Below are positions 10,974-21,743 of a stretch of 64,000 bases of DNA, piece by piece. The position numbers and the translations under genes are program-made. How positions within the stretch are numbered: position 1 is the first letter of the stretch; each line of letters starts with the position of its first letter. Under the pieces are notes generated by a model. The model worked only from the letters and a program-made list of their open reading frames with translations. It did no database searches and was not told the origin of the DNA. Origin of the DNA: Blattabacterium cuenoti (GTDB lineage Bacteria; Bacteroidota; Bacteroidia; Flavobacteriales; Blattabacteriaceae); the NCBI RefSeq assembly GCF_014252115.1, contig NZ_CP059211.1, positions 567,802 to 631,801 of the forward strand, in the 5' to 3' direction.

Positions 10974-12351
10974 AAACATATTTATTGATATCCACAATTT
11001 TACCTTCAATAGCTATAATAGCCGCTGTCAAAGGACTAGCAAGTAAAGTACGAGATCCTGGACCTTGTCTTCCTTCAAAATTTCTATTAGATGTAGAAAT
11101 ACAATACTCTCCTGCAGGAATTTTATCCTCATTCATACCTAAACAAGCAGAACATCCTGGTTGACGAAAATCAAATCCAGAATCTTTGAAAATCTTATCT
11201 AATCCTTCTTTTTTAGTTTGTTTAACTACTTGATTTGATCCAGGTACAATCATTGCTCTTACATGATTTGCTTTTTTCTTTCCTTTTATTACAAAAGCTA
11301 CTAATCTTAAGTCTTCTATTCTAGAATTTGTACAACTTCCTATAAAAATATAATTAATCATTTTTCCTATCAAAGATTCTCCTAATGAAAAACCCATATA
11401 ATTCATAGAATTAGGATCTATAGTATTCAGTTTAGGAATTTTTTCAGATATCTTAATTGACATTCCAGGGTTTGTCCCATATGTTATCATAGGTTCAATA
11501 TTTTCAACATTGAAAATGTATTCCTTATCAAATATTGTATCCTCATCTGTCCTTAAAGATTTCCAAAAATCTATAATATTTCTTTCTTTTAATTTAAGTT
11601 TTTGGAACTTCTTACATTTTTTCACATAGTCAAAAGTAATTTGATCTGGAGATATTAATCCACCTTTTGCTCCCATTTCTATACTCATGTTACAAATAGT
11701 CATTCTACCTTCCATACTCATTTTTTTAATAGTAGACCCCATATATTCCACAAAATATCCAACTCCAGCATTCACTCCTAATTTTGATATTATATATAAA
11801 ATAACATCCTTTGGAGTAACTCCTTTCCTCAAATTCCCATTTAATTCTATTTTCATTTGTTTAGGTTTAGATGATAATAAACATTGACTAGCCATAACCA
11901 TAGTTACTTGACTGGTACCAATTCCAAAAGCTATACAGCCAAAGGCTCCATGAGTAGAAGTGTGACTATCCCCACAAACTATTGTCATACCAGGTAAAGT
12001 ATAACCTAATTCAGGACCAATTACGTGAACTATTCCATTATTTTTATCTCCTAATCCATATAATGTAATTCCATATTTATTACAATTATCTGTTAATAAA
12101 TCTATTTGTTTTCTAGATAAAGGATCTAAAATAGGTAAATGTTGATTAATTGTAGGAACATTATGATCTGCTGTTGCTATAATTTGATTAGGCCTAAGAA
12201 CAGATAAATTTCTTTTTTTTAGTTCCATAAAAGCTTGAGGACTTGTAACTTCATGTATATAATGTCTGTCTATATAAAGAACAAATATTTCATTATCTAA
12301 TTTCTTAATAATATGCGATTCCCAAATTTTATCAAATAATGATTTTGGCAT
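10948..12351 (-). CDS. leuC: 3-isopropylmalate dehydratase, large subunit
   Basis: [4Fe-4S] subunit of the isomerase converting 2-isopropylmalate to 3-isopropylmalate. The 467-residue length is typical. Aconitase-superfamily features are [12 protein letters not shown] near the N-terminus and the cluster cysteines in IGSCTNSR and [11 protein letters not shown]. The Fe-S cluster would come from the suf operon at 51.9-57 kb. It follows leuA by 2 bp and overlaps leuD, consistent with one operon transcript. The C-terminal tail past [10 protein letters not shown] is the part that overlaps leuD. Confidence 0.96.
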   Translation of the reverse strand: MPKSLFDKIWESHIIKKLDNEIFVLYIDRHYIHEVTSPQAFMELKKRNLSVLRPNQIIATADHNVPTINQHLPILDPLSRKQIDLLTDNCNKYGITLYGLGDKNNGIVHVIGPELGYTLPGMTIVCGDSHTSTHGAFGCIAFGIGTSQVTMVMASQCLLSSKPKQMKIELNGNLRKGVTPKDVILYIISKLGVNAGVGYFVEYMGSTIKKMSMEGRMTICNMSIEMGAKGGLISPDQITFDYVKKCKKFQKLKLKERNIIDFWKSLRTDEDTIFDKEYIFNVENIEPMITYGTNPGMSIKISEKIPKLNTIDPNSMNYMGFSLGESLIGKMINYIFIGSCTNSRIEDLRLVAFVIKGKKKANHVRAMIVPGSNQVVKQTKKEGLDKIFKDSGFDFRQPGCSACLGMNEDKIPAGEYCISTSNRNFEGRQGPGSRTLLASPLTAAIIAIEGKIVDINKYVYEKIYNVT

Positions 12352-12353
12352 TT

Positions 12354-13580
12354 TTATATAACATTTATTCTTCTATCATTCCTACTATGAGAATGCAATA
12401 TTTGATTATTTTTTTTATGCTTTAAATTAACTTTATCTAATATTATTTTCAATTCTATATCAGTAATTTCTTTTTTTTTATCTGCATATTCTAAAAAAAT
12501 AGAATAAACTGAATCTAAAAAATTTTTATTAAAAAAATAACCTAATTTTTTATAACGATATGCTAAAGCGGACCTTCCACTTCTGGCTGTAAGAATTATA
12601 GAAGACTCACATATTCCAACATCTTCTGGATTAATGCTTTCATAAGTTTCTCTTTTTTTAATAACTCCATCTTGATGGATTCCAGAAGAATGAGAAAAAG
12701 CATTAACACCTACTATAGCTTTATTAGCTTGTACTTTCATTCCTGTATATTTTGATACCAAACAACTAGTAGAAGAAATTAATTTTGTATTAATATCAGT
12801 GAAGAAATTTAAATGATTATTTTGCTTAATAATCATAACAATTTCTTCTAAAGAAGTATTCCCTGCTCTTTCCCCTATTCCATTAATAGTACACTCTACT
12901 TGTTCTGCTCCATTCATAATTCCAGCTAATGAATTAGCAGTAGCCAGTCCTAAATCATTATGACAGTGAGTAGATAATATAATCTTATGAATTCCTTTTA
13001 CATTTTCTTTTAAAAAACGAATTTTATTTCCATATTCTTCTGGTAAACAATATCCTGTAGTATCAGGAATATTAATTACTGTTGCTCCACATTTGATTAC
13101 AGTTTCACAAACTTTTGCTAAAAATTCATTTTCTGTACGTCCTGCATCCTCAGCATAAAATTCTACATCTTCTACAAATTTTTTTGCATATTTTACTGCG
13201 TGTATAGCTCTTTCTATTATTTTTTCTGGAGTACTATTAAATTTATAACGAATATGACAATCTGAGGTTCCTATTCCGGTATGAATCCTAGGTCTTTTGG
13301 CGTTTTTCAACGATAAACTAGCAATTTCTATATCCTTTTCTATAGCTCTAGATAGAGCACAAACTACAGTTTTTGAAATAGATTTACTAATTTCTTGAAC
13401 AGATTTATAATCTCCAGGACTTGAAGTAGGAAATCCAGCTTCTATTACATCTACCCCCAAAAATTCCAGTTTTCTAGCTATACTTACTTTTTCTTTAGTA
13501 TTCAATTTACATCCTGGAACCTGCTCTCCATCTCGCAATGATGTATCAAATATTTGTATTTTCCTTTTTTCCATGATCAT
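12354..13580 (-). CDS. leuA: 2-isopropylmalate synthase (short form)
   Basis: Condenses acetyl-CoA with 2-oxoisovalerate, the first committed step of leucine synthesis. The DRE-TIM metallolyase barrel is clear: [13 protein letters not shown] at residues 11-23, the metal-binding [15 protein letters not shown], and [12 protein letters not shown]. At 408 residues it ends after the linker subdomain and lacks the ~120-residue C-terminal domain that mediates leucine feedback inhibition in longer LeuA proteins. Short LeuA also occurs in related free-living flavobacteria, so this is probably a lineage trait. ATGs at 13580 and 13574 are both possible starts. First gene of leuACDB. Confidence 0.94.
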   Translation of the reverse strand: MIMEKRKIQIFDTSLRDGEQVPGCKLNTKEKVSIARKLEFLGVDVIEAGFPTSSPGDYKSVQEISKSISKTVVCALSRAIEKDIEIASLSLKNAKRPRIHTGIGTSDCHIRYKFNSTPEKIIERAIHAVKYAKKFVEDVEFYAEDAGRTENEFLAKVCETVIKCGATVINIPDTTGYCLPEEYGNKIRFLKENVKGIHKIILSTHCHNDLGLATANSLAGIMNGAEQVECTINGIGERAGNTSLEEIVMIIKQNNHLNFFTDINTKLISSTSCLVSKYTGMKVQANKAIVGVNAFSHSSGIHQDGVIKKRETYESINPEDVGICESSIILTARSGRSALAYRYKKLGYFFNKNFLDSVYSIFLEYADKKKEITDIELKIILDKVNLKHKKNNQILHSHSRNDRRINVI

Positions 13581-13714
13581 TGGATTGTTTTCATCAAAAC
13601 TATTTTTTCTGGTAAGAAAATAGAAATAAATTGTTATAATAATTACAATACCTAATTTAGGTAAATTGTTTATATTTTTCTATTAATCAAGTAGAATATT
13701 ATTATAATATTACA

Positions 13715-15292
13715 ATGACTAATTACAATAATAAATATAAAAAATCAGATCATCTTTTTTTACTAATTCAAACTTTATCAAAATCTGAAAAAAGAAATTT
13801 TAGAATTTATGCAAATCGTATAAAAAAAAATAAAACGGCTAAGTTCATGGAACTATTTGATATTATGATAAAAATGGAATTTTATAACGAAAGAAAAATA
13901 TTAAAAAACATCCATAATATAAAGAAAGAACAATTATCTAATATGAAAGCTCATTTATATAAACAAATTTTGATTAGTCTTAAAAAAAAATTACAGAACA
14001 CCATAGAAAATCATGATATAAAAATACGTGAATATTTAGATTTCTCTAAAATTTTATACAACAAAGGTTTATATATACAAAGTTTAAAATTATTGGGAAA
14101 AGCCAAAATTATTGCTAAATATTATGAATCTAATACTATTTTGTTAGAATTAATAGAATTTGAAAAAATGATAGAATCTCAACATATAACTAGAAGTCTT
14201 TATACTAGATCTGGAGAATTATCCCTAGAATCAAAAGAATTAATTGAGAAAATTCAATATAATAATACATTATCTAATCTTTCTTTAGAATTATATGGTT
14301 TATATTTAAAAGTAGGATATGTCAGAAATGAGAAAGATAAAATCTTTATAGAAACATACTTTCGTACAAATCTTCCAAAATTTGATGTTGATAAACTTAA
14401 TTTTTACGAAAAATTATTTTTATATCAAGCTCAAGTATGGTATCATTACATTAGACAAGATTTCATTTTATGTTATAGATCATCTTCTAAATGGGTAGAA
14501 TTATTTCATAATTATAAAAAATCTAAAAAAATAGCTCCTGTAAGCTATTTAAAAGGATATCATCATTTGTTAGATACTTTATTTTATTTAAATCATTATT
14601 CAAAATTTATTCATGTATTAAAACAATTTGAGAAAGAAGTTAAAAATGGAGAAATTTTAATAAATGGAAATACTAAAATATTAATTTTTATGTATACATA
14701 TACTAATCGTATCAATAAACATTATATGGAAGGAAGTTTTTCGGAAGGTGTTAAAAAAATAATTCCGTCATTATTTGTGGAATTCAGAAAGGTTTATAAT
14801 CAATTAGATTCTCATTATATTATGATTCTTTATTACAAAATTGCTTGTTTATATTTTGGTAGTGGAGATAATGAAAATACTATTCGATATTTATCTAAAA
14901 TTATAGAAAATAAAAAAGTAAAACTACGACAAGATTTGCAATGTTTTGCAAGACTTTTACATTTAATTGCGTGTTATGAAAGTGGACGAGATGAAAATAT
15001 GGATCAAAAGATTGAATCCACATATAAATTTTTTATTAAAATGAATGATTGGTATTTTGTGCAAAAAAAAATTATTCATTTTTTTAAAAATTTAGGAAAC
15101 ATATACCCACATCAAATTAAAAACCAATTTAAAAAATTAAGAGATAAGTTAGTTAAATATTATGATCATCCTTATGAAAAAAGAACTTTTTTGTATTTAG
15201 ATATTATTTCTTGGATAAATTCAAAAATAGAAAATAAATCTATAGAATTGATTACAAAAGAAAAATTTGTAAAAAATAATATAAAAAAATAA
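13715..15292 (+). CDS. Conserved hypothetical helical protein (Bacteroidetes type)
   Basis: A 525-residue soluble protein with no signal peptide or membrane segment. It is almost wholly predicted alpha-helical, with repeated aromatic/leucine spacing (for example YNNTLSNLSLELYGLYLK and HYIMILYYKIACLYFGSGD) that suggests TPR-like helical hairpins. The start SDHLFLLIQTLSKSEKRNF resembles an uncharacterised family I associate with Flavobacteriia, recalled without a search. It is transcribed divergently from leuA across a 134-bp gap and followed by a convergent small membrane ORF. No catalytic motif is seen and I assign no function. A 1.6-kb intact frame in a decaying genome implies selection. Confidence 0.7.
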   Translation: MTNYNNKYKKSDHLFLLIQTLSKSEKRNFRIYANRIKKNKTAKFMELFDIMIKMEFYNERKILKNIHNIKKEQLSNMKAHLYKQILISLKKKLQNTIENHDIKIREYLDFSKILYNKGLYIQSLKLLGKAKIIAKYYESNTILLELIEFEKMIESQHITRSLYTRSGELSLESKELIEKIQYNNTLSNLSLELYGLYLKVGYVRNEKDKIFIETYFRTNLPKFDVDKLNFYEKLFLYQAQVWYHYIRQDFILCYRSSSKWVELFHNYKKSKKIAPVSYLKGYHHLLDTLFYLNHYSKFIHVLKQFEKEVKNGEILINGNTKILIFMYTYTNRINKHYMEGSFSEGVKKIIPSLFVEFRKVYNQLDSHYIMILYYKIACLYFGSGDNENTIRYLSKIIENKKVKLRQDLQCFARLLHLIACYESGRDENMDQKIESTYKFFIKMNDWYFVQKKIIHFFKNLGNIYPHQIKNQFKKLRDKLVKYYDHPYEKRTFLYLDIISWINSKIENKSIELITKEKFVKNNIKK

Positions 15293-15299
15293 AAATTTT

Positions 15300-15671
15300 T
15301 TAATTCAATAAAAATATGACTTTAAAAAAAAGAATCATGAAATATGAAAAAATAAAATGAATTAAAATTTTGTATGAAAAACATAAAAGTGAAACACTAT
15401 AACAATTAATAACAAAATAAAAAAGAATGAAAATATTGAAAAATAATTTCAGTATACTGCATAACATATAAATGTATATAGTGTATTTATATTTATTTTT
15501 TGTTGTAGTAAATAAATAAAAAAGAAAAAAAAAATTATTTATAGGTAATAAGAAAGCATATATTTTATATATAAAAGAAAATTGTTTTTGATGAAAAGTG
15601 ATACAAATGATAATATGAAAAAAACTAAAAAATAAAGTAAATAAATTATATAAGATGATTTTTCTTATCAT
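15300..15671 (-). CDS. Small multi-pass membrane protein, function unknown
   Basis: A 123-residue ORF starting ATG, very hydrophobic, with about four predicted membrane spans at roughly residues 4-25, 35-55, 66-93 and 103-121. It fills the space between a plus-strand hypothetical gene and tyrS and has no better ORF on the other strand. Its size and topology resemble small DUF6168-like membrane proteins of Flavobacteriia, but I see no diagnostic motif. AT-rich noncoding DNA can by chance encode F/I/L/Y-rich peptides, so it could be spurious or a degraded gene. Confidence 0.45.
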   Translation of the reverse strand: MIRKIILYNLFTLFFSFFHIIICITFHQKQFSFIYKIYAFLLPINNFFFLFYLFTTTKNKYKYTIYIYMLCSILKLFFNIFILFYFVINCYSVSLLCFSYKILIHFIFSYFMILFFKVIFLLN

Positions 15672-15690
15672 AAATAAATAATGTTAAATT

Positions 15691-16965
15691 ATGCAAAATA
15701 TTATTTATGAACTCTCATGGAGAGGTTTAATTAAAAACAAAGTTCCTGGTATAGAAAATCAATTGAAAAAACCTATCACCATGTATATAGGTTTTGATCC
15801 AACATCTGATTCTTTACATTTAGGAAGTCTTTTGCCTATTATGATGTTAATTCACTTTCAAAAGAATGGACATAAATCTTTAGCATTAATAGGTCAAGCT
15901 ACAGGTTTTATAGGAGATCCTTCCGAAAAAGAAAATAAAAGAATTTTTTTAAGTAAAGAAATTCTACAAAAAAATACGACATCTATAAGAAATCAAATAT
16001 TGAATCTTTTAAAGTTTCATTCAATAAAAATAGAATTGTTAAATAATTTTGATTGGATTCAAAATATTTCTTTTATAGATTTCATTCGTGAAATAGGAAA
16101 ATATTTTTCTGTAAATTATATGATATCTAAAGATTCTGTAAAAAAAAGAATTAATAATAATAAAAACGGAATCTCGTTCACTGAATTTTCTTATTCTCTT
16201 ATACAAGGATATGATTTTTTATATTTAAATCAAATTAAAAACTGCCAATTACAAATTGGAGGATCTGATCAATGGGGGAATATTACAACAGGTATAGAAT
16301 TAATTCGAAAAAAAACAGGAAAAAAAGCGTATGGAATTACTTTTCCCTTAATAGTGAAACCTAATGGAATGAAATTCGGAAAAAGTGAGAAAGGAGAAAA
16401 TATATGGTTAGATAAAAAAAAAACATCCCCATACAAATTTTATCAATTTTGGATGAATATTTCTGATTTCGAAATTGAAAAATATATAAAAATATATACT
16501 TTTTTTTCTAAAGAAAAAATAGAAAATTTGATCTCTAAACATAGAAAATATCCAAGTAAAAGATTATTACAGAGAAAATTGGCTTCTGAAATTACTGAAT
16601 GGGTTCATGGAAATGAAATTTCCAAAAAAATAACAGAAATAACAAATGTATTATTTGATAATAAAAATCAATCTTTTCAATTATTAGATGACAAAACTTT
16701 AATTTCTATATATAATTATATTCCACATATGCTTTTATCTCATAATGAATTAGAAAAAGGAATTTTTTTATTGGATCTTTTAAAGAAAAGTGGTTTTTTC
16801 CCTTCTAAAAATGAAGCCAATCATGCTTTAAAAGCAAATTCAATTCGTTTAAATAAAATTCTTATAAAAGAAAATATTTTAATCAAAAAAGAAAACATAA
16901 TAAGAAAAAAATATATTTTTTTACAATTTGGAAAAAAAGAATTTTTTCTCATAAAAGTTGAATAA
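15691..16965 (+). CDS. tyrS: Tyrosyl-tRNA synthetase
   Basis: Class Ic synthetase charging tRNA-Tyr. The 424-residue product has the HIGH-like motif HLGS at residues 43-46 within GFDPTSDSLHLGSL, the tyrosine-specificity region LIQGYDFLYLN with QIGGSDQWGNI, and the KMSKS-like loop KFGKSE. The C-terminal S4-like RNA-binding domain is present (SGFFPSKNEANHALKANSIRLN). It is intact and ends 3 bp from the remains of the convergent era pseudogene. Confidence 0.96.
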   Translation: MQNIIYELSWRGLIKNKVPGIENQLKKPITMYIGFDPTSDSLHLGSLLPIMMLIHFQKNGHKSLALIGQATGFIGDPSEKENKRIFLSKEILQKNTTSIRNQILNLLKFHSIKIELLNNFDWIQNISFIDFIREIGKYFSVNYMISKDSVKKRINNNKNGISFTEFSYSLIQGYDFLYLNQIKNCQLQIGGSDQWGNITTGIELIRKKTGKKAYGITFPLIVKPNGMKFGKSEKGENIWLDKKKTSPYKFYQFWMNISDFEIEKYIKIYTFFSKEKIENLISKHRKYPSKRLLQRKLASEITEWVHGNEISKKITEITNVLFDNKNQSFQLLDDKTLISIYNYIPHMLLSHNELEKGIFLLDLLKKSGFFPSKNEANHALKANSIRLNKILIKENILIKKENIIRKKYIFLQFGKKEFFLIKVE

Positions 16966-16967
16966 AT

Positions 16968-17869
16968 TTAATACACAAAATATCTTAATATTTTAAGATC
17001 ATATCGCCAATTTTTACAAACTTCTACAAGAAATTTTAATTTCATCTTTTTTTTTTAGAAAAAATTCTATACTTCTTATAGAAAGAAAACTTTAATTTTT
17101 TAAGGGAATTTCCTTTTTTTCCTATTAATATTAATTTTTGAGAATATCGTTCCACATATTATATATATAAGAATATATATATGATTGCGTTCTTATTTTT
17201 GATAGATTTTGTATCTACTTATACAAAATAAGGGACTTATTTTTTATAGAAGAGAAGAATTTTTTCTCTAATCATTTCATTTACAAAAAAACGTTCAGAT
17301 TTATTACTTAAATAATTTTTTGGATAATAAGGAGGCTGTTCAGATAATAAAGATATAATCTTATTCATTAATTAATAGATCTTGATTCATTTTTTTTGCA
17401 GATATTGGTAATATTTTTGAATGGGGGGGGCAATTTATCCCAATAATCAACAGTATCGTATCATATAATATATTTTCATTCCATTGAAATCCTATTTTAT
17501 CTATTTTATTAATTAATATAAGAATGGGGATTTTTTTATTTTTTTTCTTAATATGATTGAGTATTGAAATATCTTCTAATTTTCCTATTTCTGTAGTAAG
17601 TAAAATAATATCCGCATTTTCTAATGATTTTTCCACATGTTGCATCATAATTTTTTGCATAGGATACATAGAATCAATTATTCCCGGAGTATCAGAAAAT
17701 ATAATTTGAAAGTTAGATTTATTAATGATTCCTAATATTCTATGACGAGTAGTTTTTGGTTTATTCGTTATAATAGAAAGTTTTTTTCTCCTATGAGAGA
17801 ATTCATTAAGGTAGATTTTCCCACATTAGGAGATCCTATAATATTGACAAAACCAGACTTATGTACCAA
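16968..17869 (-). pseudogene. era: Decayed GTPase Era (16S rRNA maturation)
   Basis: Homology to Era runs from just after clpB to just before tyrS but is broken over several frames. The N-terminal G1 region reads [19 protein letters not shown] 7-A tract (T7 at 17781-17787) then shifts the frame into a TAA at 17768-17770. The switch region (KTTRHRILGI, FSDTPGII) and NKIDKIG continue in another frame. A tandem GTATC duplication (17453-17462) and a G8 run (17423-17430) add +5 and +1, which cancel. Further breaks follow: TAA at 17361-17363, TAA at 17237-17239, and more stops before the KH domain (VERYSQKLILIGKKGNSLKK). The last piece, in yet another frame, is VEVCKNWRYDLKILRYF, the Era C-terminus. 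The longest remaining open piece (17361-17669) covers only the middle. A functional protein looks impossible. Confidence 0.9.
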
Positions 17870-17874
17870 AAGTT

Positions 17875-20511
17875 CTAAATATTATTAGAATTATCTATTC
17901 TTTCTGATTTTCTGAATATAATTCCTTGTTCTTTGAAAAAATCTATTAAAATTTTGTGATTTTTTTGTATCTTTCCTTTTATAATTTCTTTTGATAAATT
18001 ATTTAAAATATCATGTTGAATTACTCTTTTTAAAGGTCTAGCTCCAAAATGGGGATCATATCCTTTTTCTGATAAATATTCTATAACTTCATTAGTTGAT
18101 TCTATAAAAACGTTTTTTTTATTATATAACAGTTCTCCTAATTTTTTCATTTGTAATTTAACAATATCTCTTATTTCCTTTCTAGAAAGAGGTTTAAACA
18201 AGATAATTTCATCTATACGGTTAATAAATTCAGGTCTTACAACATTTTTTAACAAATCTATCAAAGCTTTTTTTGTTGCTTCCATTCTATTATAAGAAAT
18301 AGAAATTTCTTGATTCAAATTTTCCTGAATAATATCTGCTCCTATATTAGAAGTCATAATAATAATAGTATTTGTAAAATTTACCGTCCTTCCTTTATTA
18401 TCAGTTAATCTTCCGTCATCTAAGATTTGTAACAGTATGTTTAAAACATCTGAATGTGCTTTTTCTATTTCGTCTAATAAAATAACACTATAAGGACGTC
18501 TACGTATAGCTTCTGTTAATTGTCCACTTTCTTCGTAACCTATATATCCAGGTGGAGCTCCTATGAATCTACTTACGGTATGTCGTTCTTGATATTCACT
18601 CATATCTATACGAACCATATTATTATCATCATCAAATAAATATTCTGCTAAAGTTTTAGCTAATTCCGTTTTTCCTACTCCTGTTCCACCCATGAAAAGA
18701 AAAGATCCTATAGGCTTCTTTTCATCTTGTAATCCTGCTCTAGAACGTCGTATAGAATCTGCAACAGATTGTATTGCATCATCTTGTCCTATAACTCTTT
18801 TATGTAATTCTTTTTCCAAAAATAATAATTTTTCTCTTTCACTTTGTAACATTTTAGTAACCGGAATTCCAGTCCATTTAGACACTACTTGTGCTATATC
18901 CTCTTTATAAACCTCTTCTTGAATCATTTTTTTTCCTTGATATTCTTGTTTTTTTAATTCATTTTCTAACGATTTTACTTTTTTTTCTTCTTCTTTTATT
19001 TTTCCATATCTTAATTCTGCTACTTTTCCATAATCACCTGATCTCTCCGCTTGTTCTGCTTCAAATTTATAATTCTCTATTTTATCTTTCGATTTTTGTA
19101 TTCCTTCAACTAAATCTTTTTCATTTTGCCATTGAGTTTGTAATTGCATTCTCTCTTCATTCAATTTATATAATTCTTTTTTTAAAGGAATTAATTGTTT
19201 TTCATCATTTTCTCTTTTCAAAGCTTCTATTTGTATTTCCATATGCATAATTTTTCTATGTAATACATCTAATTCTTCCGGTTTTGAATTTATCTCCATT
19301 CTTAACTTGGAAGCAGATTCGTCTACTAAATCAATCGCTTTGTCCGGTAAAAAACGTTCATTGATATAACGTTTAGATAGCTCCACTGCTGCTATAATAG
19401 ATTCATCTTTTATCCTTACTTTATGATGACTTTCATATTTTTCTTTGATTCCACGTAATATAGATATTGCATCTGAAATAGAAGGTTCATCTACATATAC
19501 TTGTTGAAATCTTCTTTCTAAAGCTTTATCTATTCTGAAATATTTTTGATATTCATTTAAAGTTGTGGCGCCTATTGCTCTAAGTTCTCCTCTAGCTAAT
19601 GCTGGTTTTAAAATATTTGCTGCGTCCATAGCTCCTTCACCTCCTCCTGCACCAACTAAAGTATGAATTTCATCGATAAATAAAATGATTTTTCCATCTG
19701 AAGATGTTACTTCTTTAACTACAGCCTTAAGACGTTCCTCAAATTCTCCTTTATATTTAGCTCCTGCAATCAAAGAAGCCATATCTAAAGAATATACTTC
19801 TTTATCTTTTAAATTATCGGGAATGTCTCCGCTAATAATACGATGAGCTAAACCTTCAGCAATGGCAGTTTTTCCTACCCCTGCTTCACCAATCAATATA
19901 GGATTATTTTTTGTTCTTCTAGATAATATCTGCAGAACTCTACGTATTTCTTCATCACGACCAATAACAGGATCCAATTTTCCTTTATTAGCCCATTCGT
20001 TAAGATTTTTTGCATATTTATTTAAAGCATTATATATATTTTCTACTGTAGGGGAAATTACTTTTCCGTTTTTTTTTCTTATATTTTCGATGATTTCTTT
20101 TATTTTTTTTTCTGTTATTCCCTGATCTTTCAATAATTTTGAAGTACTATCAAAACTCATAAAAATTCCATAAAAAATATGTTCTATAGAAATGAATTCA
20201 TCCTTTAATGTATTAGCATAATTTTCCGCAATATTTAACATTTTTGTGACGTTCGATCCAAAATATTGTGTTAAAGGTTCACTAAGGATTTTTGGATAAG
20301 ATGAAATTATACGATCTAATCCAATGATTATTGATTTGGTATTTACTTTTAATTTTTTTAAAAGGAAAGGGATTATATTTTCTTCAACTTTTAATATTGA
20401 TTTTAAAATATGTGCATTTTCTATGGATTGTTGACTATTTTTTAGTGCAATATTTTGTGCTTCTTTTATCGCTTCTTGTGATTTTATCGTGAATTTATTA
20501 TTATAATTCAT
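17875..20511 (-). CDS. clpB: ATP-dependent disaggregase chaperone ClpB
   Basis: Hexameric AAA+ disaggregase that cooperates with DnaK. The 878-residue protein has a double Clp-N domain (to ~150), NBD1 with Walker [10 protein letters not shown] near residue 208 and Walker [17 protein letters not shown], a long charged coiled-coil M-domain (~400-530), then NBD2 with GGTGVGKTE near residue 610 and [11 protein letters not shown]. The C-terminal domain includes [16 protein letters not shown]. It is full length and intact, in contrast to the decayed era directly downstream. Divergent from prfB across 94 bp. Confidence 0.97.
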   Translation of the reverse strand: MNYNNKFTIKSQEAIKEAQNIALKNSQQSIENAHILKSILKVEENIIPFLLKKLKVNTKSIIIGLDRIISSYPKILSEPLTQYFGSNVTKMLNIAENYANTLKDEFISIEHIFYGIFMSFDSTSKLLKDQGITEKKIKEIIENIRKKNGKVISPTVENIYNALNKYAKNLNEWANKGKLDPVIGRDEEIRRVLQILSRRTKNNPILIGEAGVGKTAIAEGLAHRIISGDIPDNLKDKEVYSLDMASLIAGAKYKGEFEERLKAVVKEVTSSDGKIILFIDEIHTLVGAGGGEGAMDAANILKPALARGELRAIGATTLNEYQKYFRIDKALERRFQQVYVDEPSISDAISILRGIKEKYESHHKVRIKDESIIAAVELSKRYINERFLPDKAIDLVDESASKLRMEINSKPEELDVLHRKIMHMEIQIEALKRENDEKQLIPLKKELYKLNEERMQLQTQWQNEKDLVEGIQKSKDKIENYKFEAEQAERSGDYGKVAELRYGKIKEEEKKVKSLENELKKQEYQGKKMIQEEVYKEDIAQVVSKWTGIPVTKMLQSEREKLLFLEKELHKRVIGQDDAIQSVADSIRRSRAGLQDEKKPIGSFLFMGGTGVGKTELAKTLAEYLFDDDNNMVRIDMSEYQERHTVSRFIGAPPGYIGYEESGQLTEAIRRRPYSVILLDEIEKAHSDVLNILLQILDDGRLTDNKGRTVNFTNTIIIMTSNIGADIIQENLNQEISISYNRMEATKKALIDLLKNVVRPEFINRIDEIILFKPLSRKEIRDIVKLQMKKLGELLYNKKNVFIESTNEVIEYLSEKGYDPHFGARPLKRVIQHDILNNLSKEIIKGKIQKNHKILIDFFKEQGIIFRKSERIDNSNNI

Positions 20512-20605
20512 AATAAAAATTTCATTTTTATTTTATAATATAAAAAAAATTTATGATCATAATAGTTATCAAAACTAATCATTTCAAAATATTTATTTTC
20601 GCAAT

Positions 20606-21703
20606 ATGACAAAACAAGAAGAAATTCAATTTCTTTCAAAAAGAATTCATAAAATTTATGATGTTCTCAAAATAGAGGAAATAAAAAAACGTATAAATCA
20701 AGAAAAAGAAAAAACATTAAATCCTAATTTTTGGAAAAATTATAAAAAATCTAAAAATTTTATAAAATACATGCATGACATAAAAACATGTATGAGTGAT
20801 TTTATGGAATTAAAAAATGCTTTTGAAGAATTAGAAATAATATTTTCTTTGTCTAAAGAAGAAAATATAGAAAAAGAATTAGAAATTCAATTGTATAAAA
20901 CTAAAAAATTGTTATCAAACATAGAATTCAAAAATATTCTTTCAGAAAAAGAGGATTCTTTCAATGCTATATTACAAATCTCTTCTGGAGCTGGAGGAAC
21001 TGAAAGTTGTGATTGGACTTCAATGTTAATGAGAATGTATTCTATGTGGGCAGAAAAACAAAACTTTTCTGTAAAAAAAATTCATCATATATGTGGGGAT
21101 GTTACTGGTATTAAATCTGTTACTTTGGAAATTGATGGTCTTTATGCTTTTGGATATCTAAAAGGAGAAAATGGAGTACATAGATTAGTTCGAATATCTC
21201 CGTTTGATAGCAATTCAAAACGTCATACTTCTTTTTCTTCTGTATATGTTTATCCTATGATCAATGATCATATTAATATAGACGTTAAAATATCAGATAT
21301 ACAATGGGAAACTTTTCGATCTAGTGGAGCAGGAGGTCAAAATGTAAATAAAGTAGAAACAGGAGTAAGATTACGTCATAATCCAACAGGAATCATTATA
21401 GAAAATAGTGAATCCCGTTCTCAAATACAAAATCGGCAAAAAGCTTTACAAATATTAAAATCTAGACTATTTGAACTAGAAGTAGTTAAAAGAAATGAAA
21501 AAAAAGAAAAAATAGAATCAAAAAAAAAAAAAATAGAATGGGGTTCTCAGATTCGAAATTATATTATGCATCCTTACAAATTAATAAAAGATTTAAGAAC
21601 TGGTTATGAAACTAGACAAATACAATCTGTTATGAATGGAGAAATAGATATTTTTTTAAAAAAATTTTTAATATATAATAAAGATAATAAAAATATAAAT
21701 TAA
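20606..21703 (+). CDS. prfB: Peptide chain release factor 2
   Basis: RF2 recognises UGA/UAA and triggers peptide release. The 365-residue frame has the UGA-reading tripeptide SPF at residues 198-200 and the catalytic GGQ at 243-245 ([13 protein letters not shown]). The gene is one continuous frame: the in-frame TGA and programmed +1 frameshift used by many bacteria for autoregulation are absent. A run of 14 A (21520-21533), coding for four lysines, lies just after the catalytic domain and could cause polymerase slippage. Several genes here end in TGA (for example hup), so RF2 is needed. Confidence 0.95.
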   Translation: MTKQEEIQFLSKRIHKIYDVLKIEEIKKRINQEKEKTLNPNFWKNYKKSKNFIKYMHDIKTCMSDFMELKNAFEELEIIFSLSKEENIEKELEIQLYKTKKLLSNIEFKNILSEKEDSFNAILQISSGAGGTESCDWTSMLMRMYSMWAEKQNFSVKKIHHICGDVTGIKSVTLEIDGLYAFGYLKGENGVHRLVRISPFDSNSKRHTSFSSVYVYPMINDHINIDVKISDIQWETFRSSGAGGQNVNKVETGVRLRHNPTGIIIENSESRSQIQNRQKALQILKSRLFELEVVKRNEKKEKIESKKKKIEWGSQIRNYIMHPYKLIKDLRTGYETRQIQSVMNGEIDIFLKKFLIYNKDNKNIN

Positions 21704-21743
21704 TTTCTCTCATTTATTTTATATATTATTATACTAAATTTCA

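Noticed and set aside
17361..17669. 102-residue ORF as a small GTP-binding protein gene
   Set aside because: It is the middle fragment of the era pseudogene; flanking Era sequence continues in other frames.
18891..19250. 119-residue ORF antisense to clpB
   Set aside because: It mirrors the clpB coiled-coil region, is a leucine/phenylalanine-rich shadow, and has no homology signs.
20606..20700. Programmed frameshift at the start of prfB
   Set aside because: The frame is continuous from ATG to stop and no in-frame TGA is present.
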